From Akkermansia sp. (GTDB taxonomy: Bacteria > Verrucomicrobiota > Verrucomicrobiia > Verrucomicrobiales > Akkermansiaceae), in contig JAFWZG010000062.1 of the NCBI GenBank assembly GCA_017517385.1, positions 1 through 33,451 on the forward strand: 33,451 bases of DNA, given 5' to 3'. Shown piece by piece: positions 16,208 through 24,265 of this stretch; position 1 is the stretch's first letter, and each line of letters begins with the position of its first letter. Made by a program: the position numbers and the translations under genes. A model generated the notes under the pieces. It did not search any database and had not been told where the DNA came from. It saw only the letters and a list, made by a program, of their open reading frames with translations.

Positions 16208-17149
16208 ATGTTCTCCTTTAAGTACAGTGTTCTTCCTGCCGTGGCAGCTCTGGTGTCAACCGTAGCTGCTGCAGAGTGGGGCACGAATTATGAAGAGGCT
16301 CTTCGCCGTGCCGGTGAGCGCGGGTGTGTGGTAATGGCTGATTTCACCGGGTCCGACTGGTGCGGCTATTGCATGAACCTGCACAGCCAAGTACTGCACC
16401 GCCCCGAGTTCCTCTCCTGGGCTTCCCGGCATTTTGAGCTGCTGGAGGTGGATGTGCCACACCGGGCGGACTTTCCGGCCGAGCTCAGGGCTCAGAACCG
16501 GGCGCTCTGCGAGAAGTACAGAGTGAGAGGTTTCCCCACTGTGCTGGTGCTGGATGCTCAGGGGCGTCCTCTCGGCGGCCTCTTCGGGTTTGAAGGAGAT
16601 ATGGCTGAAGTGCAGCGTATTCTGGGAATGGGTGTGCGTGTCGGCGAGCTCTTGCAGCAGGCCGACAGCTTGCAAGGGGAGGAAAAACTCCGCCCCTTGC
16701 TGGAGGCTTGGAAGCTCATCCCTGAGGAACTGAAAGAGCAGAACCCGGCTCTGCGTGATGAAATAGTTGCTCTGGATACGCAGGATATCAGCGGCCTTCG
16801 CGCAGCGGCTGAGGCCGAGCGCCGTTTGCAGGAATGCAAGGCAGCGGCAGATGCCGCCCCTACGGATGCCGCCGCGCTGGTCATCGTGGATGCCGCGCTG
16901 GCGCAGGCTGTGCCACAGAACCGCCGCCAGCTGCTGGAGCTGAAGTACCGCCTTCTTATCCACGGCGTGGAAACTCCTGAAGAAGTGTATGCCGCGGCAG
17001 AAGTGGCTTACGCCATGATAGATGCTGACCTGAGCCTCTCTGATGCGGATAAGGAGAACCGCAAGCGACAGCTCCGAGGCGTTTTCGCTAATCCTTGGAC
17101 ATCCATTCGCCGCAGTAGAATAATTTATCGAACTCGTCCTAAACGCTAG
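16208..17149 (+). CDS. Exported thioredoxin-fold protein (WCGYC motif)
   Basis: 313 residues. The signal peptide (about 1-20, ending VAAAE) is followed by a thioredoxin-like domain with DFTGSDWCGYC. The redox pair is Cys52 and Cys55. Further family features are LEVDVPHR and the cis-Pro loop VRGFPTVLVLDAQG. The C-terminal half (about 145-313) is alpha-helical, perhaps TPR-like, and ends in a basic tail. The protein is expected to reduce, oxidise or isomerise disulfides in the periplasm, but its direction and partner are unknown. A paralogue with the same layout lies at 27350. It follows the oxidoreductase gene by 12 bases. Confidence 0.87.
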   Translation: MFSFKYSVLPAVAALVSTVAAAEWGTNYEEALRRAGERGCVVMADFTGSDWCGYCMNLHSQVLHRPEFLSWASRHFELLEVDVPHRADFPAELRAQNRALCEKYRVRGFPTVLVLDAQGRPLGGLFGFEGDMAEVQRILGMGVRVGELLQQADSLQGEEKLRPLLEAWKLIPEELKEQNPALRDEIVALDTQDISGLRAAAEAERRLQECKAAADAAPTDAAALVIVDAALAQAVPQNRRQLLELKYRLLIHGVETPEEVYAAAEVAYAMIDADLSLSDADKENRKRQLRGVFANPWTSIRRSRIIYRTRPKR

Positions 17150-17177
17150 GCCCACTTAATGCATCTAAACATATACC

Positions 17178-18407
17178 ATGAAGAGTAAAGACGTTGATAA
17201 CATGCTGGCTGCCGGCCTCATCTCGCCGGAGCAGGGTATGGCCATCAGGAAGCATTTTTGCTTGGATGAAAACCGCTGGAGCCGCTGGTTGCTGTACTGC
17301 CTCATTGCGCTTGCCGGTGTGTTCATTGTGGCCGGGCTCGTGATGCTGGTTTCCGCGAACTGGGATGAAATCGGCCCGCTGGGCAAGATGCTGGTGGCCA
17401 TGGAGCTGCTGGTATTCTTCTGGGTGCTTTGGTACCTGAAGCGGAAGACATCGCCACTGCTGGCGGAGATGTGGGGCCTATGCGGTGCCGGCATGTGGCT
17501 GGGCTGCATTGCTTTGTATGGGCAGATTTTCCAGCTGCAGAATCCCTTCGTGGAAGGTTGCACGCTTTTCTTTTCCGGTATAGTACTTCTTCCTTTTGTG
17601 AGCAAGCAGCGCTTCATTATCTGGCTGGTGATGGTAGTATCCTTCGTGCTGCTTGTGGTCATGGGCGTGGAGGACGACAGTATTCTCAGCTTTGCGAATT
17701 GGATAAAAGGCTGGAAGCCTCAGTACATTATCTATACTCTTCCTCTGCTGCTGGCACTCTGGTGGGGGTTGTCTGAGAAGTGGCGCGTGTGTTCTGAGCG
17801 CTGGCGCAGCTATGGTTGGATGGCGCCACTGCTGCTGGTGGTGGCGGTGATCGTGGGGCAGTGTATGATGTACTTGGACGGAGAAGATATCACGCTGGGT
17901 GTGGTAGAGTGGGTGCTGATGGGGCTGGTCCCCGTGCTGCTCCTGTTGCTGAAGCCTCGCAGTATCAGCTGGCTTTCATGGTGCAGCATGAGCTTGCTTA
18001 TCAGCCTGCTGTTGCCCTCATGCCTGCTGTCGTGCTACCTTGGTGAGCTGGCCGAGGACGCTGTAGCTGTCGGCGATTTGGGGGAGGACGCTGTACTCGT
18101 CGGCTTGTGTGGTATTTCTGACTGGATGAGTCATGCCGTCGGTATCGCCATTTACTTCGGGATGGCATCCGTCATGATGTCCTGCGGTGTGCGCAGCGGC
18201 CGGGTGAGCTGGGTGAATATCGGCTCGCTCATGGTGGTGTTTGCCGCGGTGGCACTGGTGGCTGATGTGCTGGGCAGCTACACCTTCTCAGGGCTTGTTC
18301 TCGTGGTGGGTGGTCTGCTGATGTTGCTTGTGGTGGTGCTGCTTGAGAAAAAGCGCCGCAAGCTTGTTAAGTCCGTTAAGAATGAAGCTATCTCTTCTCA
18401 GTCATGA
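17178..18407 (+). CDS. DUF2157-type multi-pass membrane protein
   Basis: 409 residues. The first 35 residues (VDNMLAAGLISPEQGMAIR) and the following NWDEIGPLGK segment match the DUF2157 pattern. At least ten hydrophobic segments fill the rest, so it is an integral inner-membrane protein. It is coupled to the next gene by an ATGA overlap, and a DUF2157 protein beside a GDYXXLXY protein is a known recurring pair of unknown function. Residues 293-302 and 303-312 are an imperfect in-frame tandem duplication (EDAVAVGDLG / EDAVLVGLCG) between two membrane segments. The upstream gene ends 28 bases earlier, so it may belong to the same transcript. Confidence 0.85.
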   Translation: MKSKDVDNMLAAGLISPEQGMAIRKHFCLDENRWSRWLLYCLIALAGVFIVAGLVMLVSANWDEIGPLGKMLVAMELLVFFWVLWYLKRKTSPLLAEMWGLCGAGMWLGCIALYGQIFQLQNPFVEGCTLFFSGIVLLPFVSKQRFIIWLVMVVSFVLLVVMGVEDDSILSFANWIKGWKPQYIIYTLPLLLALWWGLSEKWRVCSERWRSYGWMAPLLLVVAVIVGQCMMYLDGEDITLGVVEWVLMGLVPVLLLLLKPRSISWLSWCSMSLLISLLLPSCLLSCYLGELAEDAVAVGDLGEDAVLVGLCGISDWMSHAVGIAIYFGMASVMMSCGVRSGRVSWVNIGSLMVVFAAVALVADVLGSYTFSGLVLVVGGLLMLLVVVLLEKKRRKLVKSVKNEAISSQS

Positions 18408-19243
18408 AAAAACATCTTTCTATCATTCTCGTTTTGCTCGTGGTACTTGGCCAGCTTACTTGGCTGGGTTATAATTACCATGCGCGCACGCAAGAGCTGG
18501 AGGCTGCTCCCACCATCATTGTGCCCTGCATGGATTCTGACCCGCGAGATTTGTTCCGCGGTGATTATGTTACTTTTCTCTGCGGCTTTTCATATTCCCT
18601 CACGGATCCGATTTTCAATGATGCGTTGCACTGGGATAATCTTCCACCGCATACTTATGGGGATGGATGTGCTACGGTAAACTTGCAGAGTGGGGAGCAT
18701 CTCCGGGTGCCTGTGGAGCAGATTAAGCCTGTCCCGGCCCGTGCTGCTACGAATCCGGATTCCGTGCTGATTACTGCTAATGATGAGTACAAGGTCATCC
18801 CGATGGCTGCTTTCTGGGTTCCCGGCGGCGAGAGTGAGGCACGGCTGGTGCGACTCGCCAATAGAGGCTCCGCTCAGGACGTTGCCCGTGAGGGTGAGGT
18901 GCGTACGGCTGTCACTGCCCGGGTCTCCGATTTCTCCGTTCATCAGCGTGATGAGGACTATGTGACGGAAGTCTCAGTGAGAATTATGCTCCGCGTGAGC
19001 GACTCGAACAGTACTGCTTTCTTCCGCTATTACGTGCCGGAAGGTGAAGGTGATGTTTTCCGCGCTTGGCGGGAATGCCCCGGTTCTGAGGGCCCGTTCC
19101 CTTCCGGGCGCGTGCAGACATCTGCTGAGTTAGTCTGCCGCGGTAACTCCGGCCTCGTCGTCCGCGAGCTTTATATGAATGGTATTCCTTGGCTGGAGGC
19201 TATCGACCGCATCCGTAAGGGGACCTTCCCGTTCCGGGATTGA
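18404..19243 (+). CDS. GDYXXLXY-family membrane-anchored protein
   Basis: 279 residues. One N-terminal hydrophobic helix (IILVLLVVLGQLTWLGYNY, about 5-24) anchors a largely extracytoplasmic domain. The family segment DPRDLFRGDYVTFLC is present near residue 45. The canonical G-D-Y-V-x-L-x-Y is degenerate here, with Phe for Leu and Cys for the final Tyr. A second family-like strand appears in YYVPEGEGDVFRAW, and the C-terminus holds the RVQTSAELVCRGNSGLVVRELYMNG segment. The start overlaps the DUF2157 gene by four bases (ATGA), which indicates coupled translation and a joint, still unknown, function. A terminator follows. Confidence 0.87.
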   Translation: MKKHLSIILVLLVVLGQLTWLGYNYHARTQELEAAPTIIVPCMDSDPRDLFRGDYVTFLCGFSYSLTDPIFNDALHWDNLPPHTYGDGCATVNLQSGEHLRVPVEQIKPVPARAATNPDSVLITANDEYKVIPMAAFWVPGGESEARLVRLANRGSAQDVAREGEVRTAVTARVSDFSVHQRDEDYVTEVSVRIMLRVSDSNSTAFFRYYVPEGEGDVFRAWRECPGSEGPFPSGRVQTSAELVCRGNSGLVVRELYMNGIPWLEAIDRIRKGTFPFRD

Positions 19244-19266
19244 TTCATACCGGGTTATTATACGAT

Positions 19267-19308
19267 AAGCCTCTCTGACTCCGTGCGAGTGAGAGAGGCT
19301 TGTTTTTT
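19267..19308 (+). terminator. Rho-independent terminator after the GDYXXLXY gene
   Basis: A 10-bp stem (19267-19276 with 19292-19301) with a 15-base loop, followed by G and six T. It separates the plus-strand operon from the convergent antiporter gene that ends at 19326. Confidence 0.85.
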
Positions 19309-19325
19309 GCTCTGAATGAAATGAT

Positions 19326-21050
19326 TTACCTCTTAATTTGGGCGAGCTGTTCGCGGTATTCGCGGCGGGCACGCGCAATCTGTTCCTCCGTGGCATCCAG
19401 AGAGCGGAGGAGGAGGCTGCTGAGGGTGAGAGCGACTTCTTCCTCACCGGAGACGATGGTCTGGGCGCCGTCACTGCGCATGGCACGTGCCTGCTGCAGG
19501 TAGGTGGTGTGGGCCAGTACCTCGATTTCCGGATTCAGCGAACGAGCCGTTGCGGCGATTTCACGAGCGGGAGCGCCGACGGCAGTAACGATGATGGCGC
19601 GTGCCTGTTCCACCCCGGCCAGCTGGAGGATGGTGCGGCGGCGGGCATCACCATGCATAGCGTAGAAGCCTTGGGCGGTCATGCGCGTGACGGTATCGAT
19701 GTTCATCTCCAGCACCACCACCTCGATTTCATGCTCCTGCAGAATACGCGTGATGATTTCGCCGCAGGGGCCATAGCCCACCACGATGACTCGGTCCTTC
19801 TGCGGGGACGGGGGCGGCACGGTGGAGGAATCCGTTTTCCGCTGGCCGATGCCGCGCTCCTCCATCTTGTGAATGAGAGCGGGCACATAGCGGAAGAGCA
19901 GCACATTAACGGTGATGGTAATGATGGCCACGCCCGTGATGATGTTCACCGCGCTTGCCGGCAGCAGCCCGAAGCGTTCACCGGCCACAAGAGCGGCCAG
20001 AATGAAGGAGAACTCACCAATCTGGGAGAGCGAGGTGCCTACTACTACGCCCAGGCTTCCCGGGCGGCGCAGCAGGCGGATGACAGCGTAGGCGCTGATG
20101 GGTTTCCAGAGAAGAGTCAGCGCGAGTGTGCCCAGCGCCAGCTGCCAGTGCTCCAGCAGTCCCATGAAATCAAAGCCCATGCCGACGGATACGAAGAAGA
20201 GCACCGCAAAGGCGTCTCGCATGGGCAGGGCGTCCGCTGCAGCTCGGCTGGCAAACTTGCTCTGCCCCACTACCATGCCGGAGAGGAAGGCGCCGAATAC
20301 CATGCTGGCATTGAACACCTCAGCAGAGAGCACAGCCACGCCCAGCGCGATGGTGAGCACGGCGAGGGTGAAAAGCTCGTTCGAGTTGTTCCGGGCAATG
20401 AAGGTGAGCACTCGGGAGATGATGTACTTACCCACGAAGGCCACGCAGAACACCATTAGCGCCAGTTTCCACACCATCCCCCACAGCGCAGAGCCTAAAT
20501 CATCCGCGCAGAATACGGCCTTGCCCCCGCCTTCAGGCTGGATGAATACCGCCGGCAGCAGTACCAGAAGAACTATGGTGAAGATATCCTCCATCACCAG
20601 CCAGCCCACAGCTGTGTGGCCGCTCGGGGTGTGCAGCAGGCGGTTATCCTCCAGCACTCGGGTGAGTACCACCGTGCTGCTCACGCACACGCACATGCCG
20701 AAGAGCAGGGCTGCCACCCAGTCTGCACCGGGAGTGAGCCAGTGGTACACCAAGGCGCCGCTTCCCGTCCACAGCGCCATGCATATCAGCGAGCCCGGCA
20801 CGGCTACTTTCCGCACCGCCAGCAAATCTTTGAAATGAAAATGAAGGCCTACACCGAAAAGTAGAAGCACCTCACCAATGTGTGCAAACTCGTGCATCAC
20901 TTCGTGCGGGTCCTCCGTCAGCCCCCACCACGGCCGGGCTGCCAGTATGCCTGCCAGCAGATACCCCACCAGCGGCGATAATTTGATGCGCTGGGCCACC
21001 ATGCCCAGTACCAGAGCAAGAATTAATCCAAGAGCTAGTGTTCCTATCAT
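19326..21050 (-). CDS. ybaL: CPA2-type cation/proton antiporter with RCK domain (YbaL/KefB-like)
   Basis: 574 residues. The first about 380 form a Na+/H+-exchanger-type membrane domain with roughly 12 helices. Motifs include SPLVGYLLAGI, GEVLLLFGVGLHF, SSTVVLTRVLED and DAFAVLFFVSVGM, in the order seen in E. coli YbaL. A cytoplasmic RCK (TrkA-N) domain begins at about residue 415 with RVIVVGYGPCGEIITRIL, a nucleotide-binding G-x-G-x-x-G loop. It continues through GDARRRTILQLAGVEQA to a charged C-terminal helix. Such proteins exchange K+ or Na+ for H+ under ligand control. The symbol is given by overall resemblance; KefB/KefC are close alternatives. The gene is 60 bases downstream of rlmI on the same strand, with only a weak AT-rich hairpin between them. 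Confidence 0.88.
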   Translation of the reverse strand: MIGTLALGLILALVLGMVAQRIKLSPLVGYLLAGILAARPWWGLTEDPHEVMHEFAHIGEVLLLFGVGLHFHFKDLLAVRKVAVPGSLICMALWTGSGALVYHWLTPGADWVAALLFGMCVCVSSTVVLTRVLEDNRLLHTPSGHTAVGWLVMEDIFTIVLLVLLPAVFIQPEGGGKAVFCADDLGSALWGMVWKLALMVFCVAFVGKYIISRVLTFIARNNSNELFTLAVLTIALGVAVLSAEVFNASMVFGAFLSGMVVGQSKFASRAAADALPMRDAFAVLFFVSVGMGFDFMGLLEHWQLALGTLALTLLWKPISAYAVIRLLRRPGSLGVVVGTSLSQIGEFSFILAALVAGERFGLLPASAVNIITGVAIITITVNVLLFRYVPALIHKMEERGIGQRKTDSSTVPPPSPQKDRVIVVGYGPCGEIITRILQEHEIEVVVLEMNIDTVTRMTAQGFYAMHGDARRRTILQLAGVEQARAIIVTAVGAPAREIAATARSLNPEIEVLAHTTYLQQARAMRSDGAQTIVSGEEEVALTLSSLLLRSLDATEEQIARARREYREQLAQIKR

Positions 21051-21110
21051 TGTTGTAGAGATTTTGGGTGGTTGAAATTTTAATGTAATAAAGCTGATTT
21101 TATTATCAGA

Positions 21111-22424
21111 TTACTCCATGACGCGGGCCCAGAGGACTTTGAGATAGCGGCCTTCCGGGTAAGTGGAAAGGAAGGGGTGATCCCAGCCGGGGCCGGTCAT
21201 TTCCAGAATCTGGAGGCGTCGGCCGAGGCGCTGAGCTGCTTTGATAACGGTTTTCTCGAACTCGCCGGGGCTGAGCAGGCCGGAGCAGGAGCAGGTCACG
21301 AAGAGACCGCCACGGCGCACGCACTGCAGGCCGAGCATGTTCAAATCATTGTACTTCTTGAGGCCTTCTTCCTTTTCCTCATCGCGTCCGAGTACGAACT
21401 TGGGCGGGTCCAGTAGCACGACGTCGAACTGCTTACCGTTGCGCACCATTTGGCGGGCGTACACGAAGGCGTCCGCGTGCACGAAGTCGATGCGCAGCGG
21501 GCCGCCGGCGGCGTTGATGTTGGCATTGCGCTTAGCCATGAGGATGGCTTTTTCATCCAAGTCTACAGCGGTGACTTCCTTGGCTTTACCATGAAGCTTG
21601 GCATGGATGGAGAAGCCGCCGGAGTAGCAGCAGAGGTCCAGCATGGTCTTCCCCTCCACTAGGCGGGAGAGCTTCAGGCGGTTGTCGCGCTGGTCGCAGA
21701 AGAAGCCGGTTTTGTGCCCCTGTGCGAAGTCCACTTCAAAGTTTACATCATTCTCCACGATACGGACGCGGTGCACGGGCTCGCTGGGGGGAGCGGTGGT
21801 GGGGTCTATGCCCTCCATGCGTGCGATGGAATCATCTACCGAGATAACGTGGCGTGTGGTGCCGCAGAGCTTGTGGAGCAGGGGGAGCCAGCGGCCCAAG
21901 CGCTGCCAGACGCCGAGCGTGGTTACCTCCAAGCTGAGTACGTCAGCATATCGGTCCGCGATGAGGCCGCCGAGGCCATCCGAATCACCATGGATAATGC
22001 GGTAGGCGGAGGTGGTGTCATCCAGCTTACAATCTTTGCGGCGCCAGTTGACGGCGCGGCGCAGTGACTCCTCCAGTCGGGCTTCCGTGAGTACCTCCGG
22101 CCCGTGGTAAAGCATGCGCAGGGGGGTGCGGCTCTGTGGATTCCAGAATCCGCCACCGAAGAGCTCCCCGTTTTTATCGTACACATTGATGAGCCCACCG
22201 GCCACAGCGTCCGGGCTCACAGCGCCGAGCATGCGGGGGAAAACAGCCGGATTATACGTGAAATATTTGAGCTGAACCCAAGGGCGAACCCAGTTCTCAC
22301 TGCCCTCCGGAGCTTCGGCGCTCTTGAAGGCGCGAGGAGCTGAGGCGGCGGGGCGGGGCTTACGGTCGCTGTAGCGGGGTCTGCGGTCGTTGTTATATTT
22401 CTCGTTCGGCCTTTTCTGCTGCAT
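21111..22424 (-). CDS. rlmI: 23S rRNA (cytosine-C5) methyltransferase RlmI-like
   Basis: 437 residues. A basic, low-complexity N-terminal extension of about 45 residues precedes a PUA-like domain. Then come the EEI/SAM-methyltransferase core motifs: RIIHGDSDGLGGLIADRYAD, GHKTGFFCDQRDNR, LDLCCYSGGFSIHA (SAM loop), TAVDLDEKAI and VVLLDPPKF. Next to the C-terminus is FVTCSCSG, which holds the catalytic cysteine region in this family. RlmI methylates C1962 of 23S rRNA in E. coli; closely related RlmK-like enzymes are an alternative. The promoter at 22431-22459 predicts a transcript starting at the A of the ATG, so the mRNA is leaderless. The disordered Arg/Lys/Pro-rich N-terminal extension probably aids RNA binding. 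Confidence 0.9.
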   Translation of the reverse strand: MQQKRPNEKYNNDRRPRYSDRKPRPAASAPRAFKSAEAPEGSENWVRPWVQLKYFTYNPAVFPRMLGAVSPDAVAGGLINVYDKNGELFGGGFWNPQSRTPLRMLYHGPEVLTEARLEESLRRAVNWRRKDCKLDDTTSAYRIIHGDSDGLGGLIADRYADVLSLEVTTLGVWQRLGRWLPLLHKLCGTTRHVISVDDSIARMEGIDPTTAPPSEPVHRVRIVENDVNFEVDFAQGHKTGFFCDQRDNRLKLSRLVEGKTMLDLCCYSGGFSIHAKLHGKAKEVTAVDLDEKAILMAKRNANINAAGGPLRIDFVHADAFVYARQMVRNGKQFDVVLLDPPKFVLGRDEEKEEGLKKYNDLNMLGLQCVRRGGLFVTCSCSGLLSPGEFEKTVIKAAQRLGRRLQILEMTGPGWDHPFLSTYPEGRYLKVLWARVME

Positions 22425-22430
22425 AGCGCC

Positions 22431-22459
22431 AGTTTACACGCTTGCGCGCGCGATGTCAA
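22431..22459 (-). promoter_or_regulatory. Strong sigma70-like promoter of rlmI, leaderless arrangement
   Basis: On the minus strand a perfect TTGACA (22459-22454), a 17-base spacer and TAAACT (22436-22431). The -10 box ends six bases before the ATG at 22424. Confidence 0.75.
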
Positions 22460-22505
22460 GAACTAGCTCCGCGTAAACCATAACCGCCGTGAGAGATAGG
22501 CCTAG

Positions 22506-22985
22506 TTATTTTTCAGAGTTCAGGTCTGAGGCGATGCCGCTGAAGAGGCTGCCGAGGGATGATAGTCCGGCGCCAATGGCCTGAACGCCTGACTGGCGGG
22601 CGGCTTGGCGAGTTTGCCAAGCATTCAGGGCTCCCTGCTTGCGCACGGAATCAGCCTCGTGGAGGGCGTTGTTAGCGTTCGCGGTGATTTCATCCTGCAG
22701 GCGGGTGGCGAGGTCTCGCTCGCGCACGGCGATGGAACCCTCTGGCAGAAGGTTGGAGCCTGCGGCATCAGCCCGGGCGGAGGCCAGACGGCTGTTGGCA
22801 TTACGTGCGGCGCGGCGTTGGTTTTCTGCCGCCGTATTTTCCATGGCAGCGGCCTGTTGGTTGGTGAGTTGCTGCTGCTGGGCGGCTGCAGATTTCAAGG
22901 CTTTTCCCTGCTGGTGGTAGGTATAAGCCTGTAGTACTTTCGGGGCGATGGCGGCGGTGGTGGCTAATGCGGTGCTGAATCCCAT
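22506..22985 (-). CDS. Orphan protein resembling phage internal virion/DNA-ejection proteins
   Basis: 159 residues, rich in Ala, Gln, Asn and Arg. A short hydrophobic N-terminus (MGFSTALATTAAIAPKVL) is followed by a long helical, coiled-coil-like region. The layout, with KALKSAAAQQQQ then ARADAAGSNLLPEGS, an array of ALHEADSVRKQG-type helices and a glycine-rich end (GAGLSSLGSLFSG), matches small podovirus-type internal virion or core proteins as I know them. This is pattern resemblance, not a database hit. No other phage gene is in the window. A well-formed promoter (22995-23023) starts transcription only about 3 bases before the ATG. It could be a prophage relic kept intact or a domesticated gene; a non-phage helical protein remains possible. 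Confidence 0.6.
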   Translation of the reverse strand: MGFSTALATTAAIAPKVLQAYTYHQQGKALKSAAAQQQQLTNQQAAAMENTAAENQRRAARNANSRLASARADAAGSNLLPEGSIAVRERDLATRLQDEITANANNALHEADSVRKQGALNAWQTRQAARQSGVQAIGAGLSSLGSLFSGIASDLNSEK

Positions 22986-22994
22986 AACAGCGCA

Positions 22995-23023
22995 AGCATA
23001 GTGCGGCCGCCGCTCTTCCGCAA
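22995..23023 (-). promoter_or_regulatory. Sigma70-like promoter of the orphan phage-like gene
   Basis: On the minus strand TTGCGG (23023-23018), a 17-base spacer and TATGCT (23000-22995). Nine bases separate the -10 box from the ATG at 22985. Confidence 0.6.
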
Positions 23024-23049
23024 GGGGAAAAATACTTGGCCGTACCTGT

Positions 23050-23313
23050 TCAGCCTAGCGGGCTGAGGTCTGTGCCGTCCGGCAGCTCGGCCAGTTTAAT
23101 GCGACCGGAAGCACCATGCGCAATGCTGACGCCGCTCTTGGGAAGGCCGAGAGTCTTGGCAAGGAAGGCTTCGATTTCCTTGTTTGCCTTGCCGTCAATG
23201 GGAGGTGCGGCGATTTTCAGTTTGAGTACGCGGCCTACTTGGGGGTAATCATCCTCCCAACCGAGAATTTCATTTTTACGGGCACCGGGTGTTACTTTCA
23301 GAGCTAGTTTCAT
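23050..23313 (-). CDS. DUF167/YggU-family protein
   Basis: 87 residues, close to the full length of the YggU family. The family pattern is clear: MKLALKVTPGARKNEI at the N-terminus, then LKIAAPPIDGKANKEIEAFLAKTLGLPKS and a final ASGRIKLAEL. The function of these small alpha/beta proteins is not established. The start overlaps the stop of the CbiX-like gene by four bases (ATGA), so the two are translated together. Confidence 0.88.
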   Translation of the reverse strand: MKLALKVTPGARKNEILGWEDDYPQVGRVLKLKIAAPPIDGKANKEIEAFLAKTLGLPKSGVSIAHGASGRIKLAELPDGTDLSPLG

Positions 23314-24182
23314 GAGTGATCGGAGGAGCTGTGCTCTGCCAGAAGTGCCGCGACCACGGGCAGGCGGGTGAGGGTTTTGCCGCAGGCCGCAGCGGTTTCG
23401 GCAGTGGGTAAATCACGCGTGGTGTGGATACCTTCCGTCAGCAGGAAGGGCAGTAGTAGAATGTGTGATGAGCGCATGCTGCGTAGCACATCCGTGGCTT
23501 CCGGTGCTTGGCTGAAGTAGCCGCAGGCCACCTCTGTGCCCGGCAATAGCTCGCGCAGGCGGCGGCAGAAGAGCGCGGGCTCGGGCGGTGCTTCGGTAAG
23601 TGTGGAGCCATGAGCCACTACGAGCACGCCACTGTTTTCATTCAGGAGTGGGCGAATATGAGCGGCAGCAGCTTTTGCGAGCCAAGGGGAGGCGCCCAGC
23701 ACGGGCTGGTAATACAGTGTGGGGCAGGGAAGGTGGCGTGAGGCGTAGGCCTCATTGATGGCTTGCTCCAGCTTGGTACCGCTGGAGTGGCCGCTGAGCA
23801 TGAACATGGGGTATACGAGCACAGGTGCTCCGGCAGGCGGAAGCTCACTTTCGGACAAATTCCCCAGATGGCAGCGGTATACCCGGGCAGAGGGCATGCG
23901 GATGCCCGGAGGATTCAGCTTCAGTCCCCGCTCATTGTAGCTCACCACGAGGTAGTACCGCCTCCAGCGCCTGTGCCGCAGGAAGAGAATGAGCCCCGTG
24001 CCAATGACGGAGAGCTGTGCCACGCCGAAGTGGAAGTAGATAAGGTGGCGCAGGTGCGTGGCTTTTTCCGCAGGCAGGGCGGGGTTTGCCAGTGCTTGGC
24101 CACAGTACACGGAGCCGACCAGCGCGGTGAGGAACATCACGGCACAGAGGCTTAGCAGAATGGGAATGAGGTGGCGGCGCAT
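23310..24182 (-). CDS. Membrane-anchored CbiX/sirohydrochlorin-chelatase-like protein
   Basis: 290 residues. Two N-terminal membrane helices (about 5-28 and 49-68) are followed by a domain with both halves of the CbiX/SirB fold. The first half keeps PVLVYPMFMLSGHSSGTKLEQAI. The second has VLVVAHGSTLTEAP and LLLPFLLTEGIHTTRDLP. The histidines in AHGS and GIH correspond to the metal-chelating positions of sirohydrochlorin chelatases, which insert Co2+, Ni2+ or Fe2+ into sirohydrochlorin. The membrane anchor is unusual for this family, whose members are normally soluble. No cobalamin or sirohaem genes are adjacent, so the substrate is uncertain and a tetrapyrrole- or metal-binding role is an alternative. 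It is coupled to the yggU-type gene. Confidence 0.78.
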   Translation of the reverse strand: MRRHLIPILLSLCAVMFLTALVGSVYCGQALANPALPAEKATHLRHLIYFHFGVAQLSVIGTGLILFLRHRRWRRYYLVVSYNERGLKLNPPGIRMPSARVYRCHLGNLSESELPPAGAPVLVYPMFMLSGHSSGTKLEQAINEAYASRHLPCPTLYYQPVLGASPWLAKAAAAHIRPLLNENSGVLVVAHGSTLTEAPPEPALFCRRLRELLPGTEVACGYFSQAPEATDVLRSMRSSHILLLPFLLTEGIHTTRDLPTAETAAACGKTLTRLPVVAALLAEHSSSDHS

Positions 24183-24202
24183 GGCGGTTTTTGTTATAAA
24201 TC

Positions 24203-24225
24203 GGGCGCGGCTGAGTGCCGCGCCC
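24203..24225 (-). terminator. Hairpin between secDF and the CbiX-like gene
   Basis: A perfect 9-bp GC-rich stem (24203-24211 with 24217-24225) with a five-base loop, located 40 bases after the secDF stop codon. The following minus-strand sequence GATTTATAAC is only partly T-rich, so termination may be incomplete and some read-through into the next gene is likely. Confidence 0.55.
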
Positions 24226-24265
24226 GTGAATGGTAAATGGTGTTTTATGAATGAGCGGAAGCGTA

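Noticed and set aside
19338..20459. A 373-codon open frame on the plus strand opposite the antiporter
   Set aside because: It mirrors the RCK and membrane domain of the antiporter, is rich in Gly/His/Asp, and has no promoter or domain of its own.
21094..21113. A possible terminator after rlmI
   Set aside because: The stem is only five base pairs and AT-rich. I could not distinguish it from chance.
24193..24198. A -10-like TATAAC before the CbiX-like gene
   Set aside because: No -35-like box is found at the right distance, and a hairpin occupies the position where it would be.
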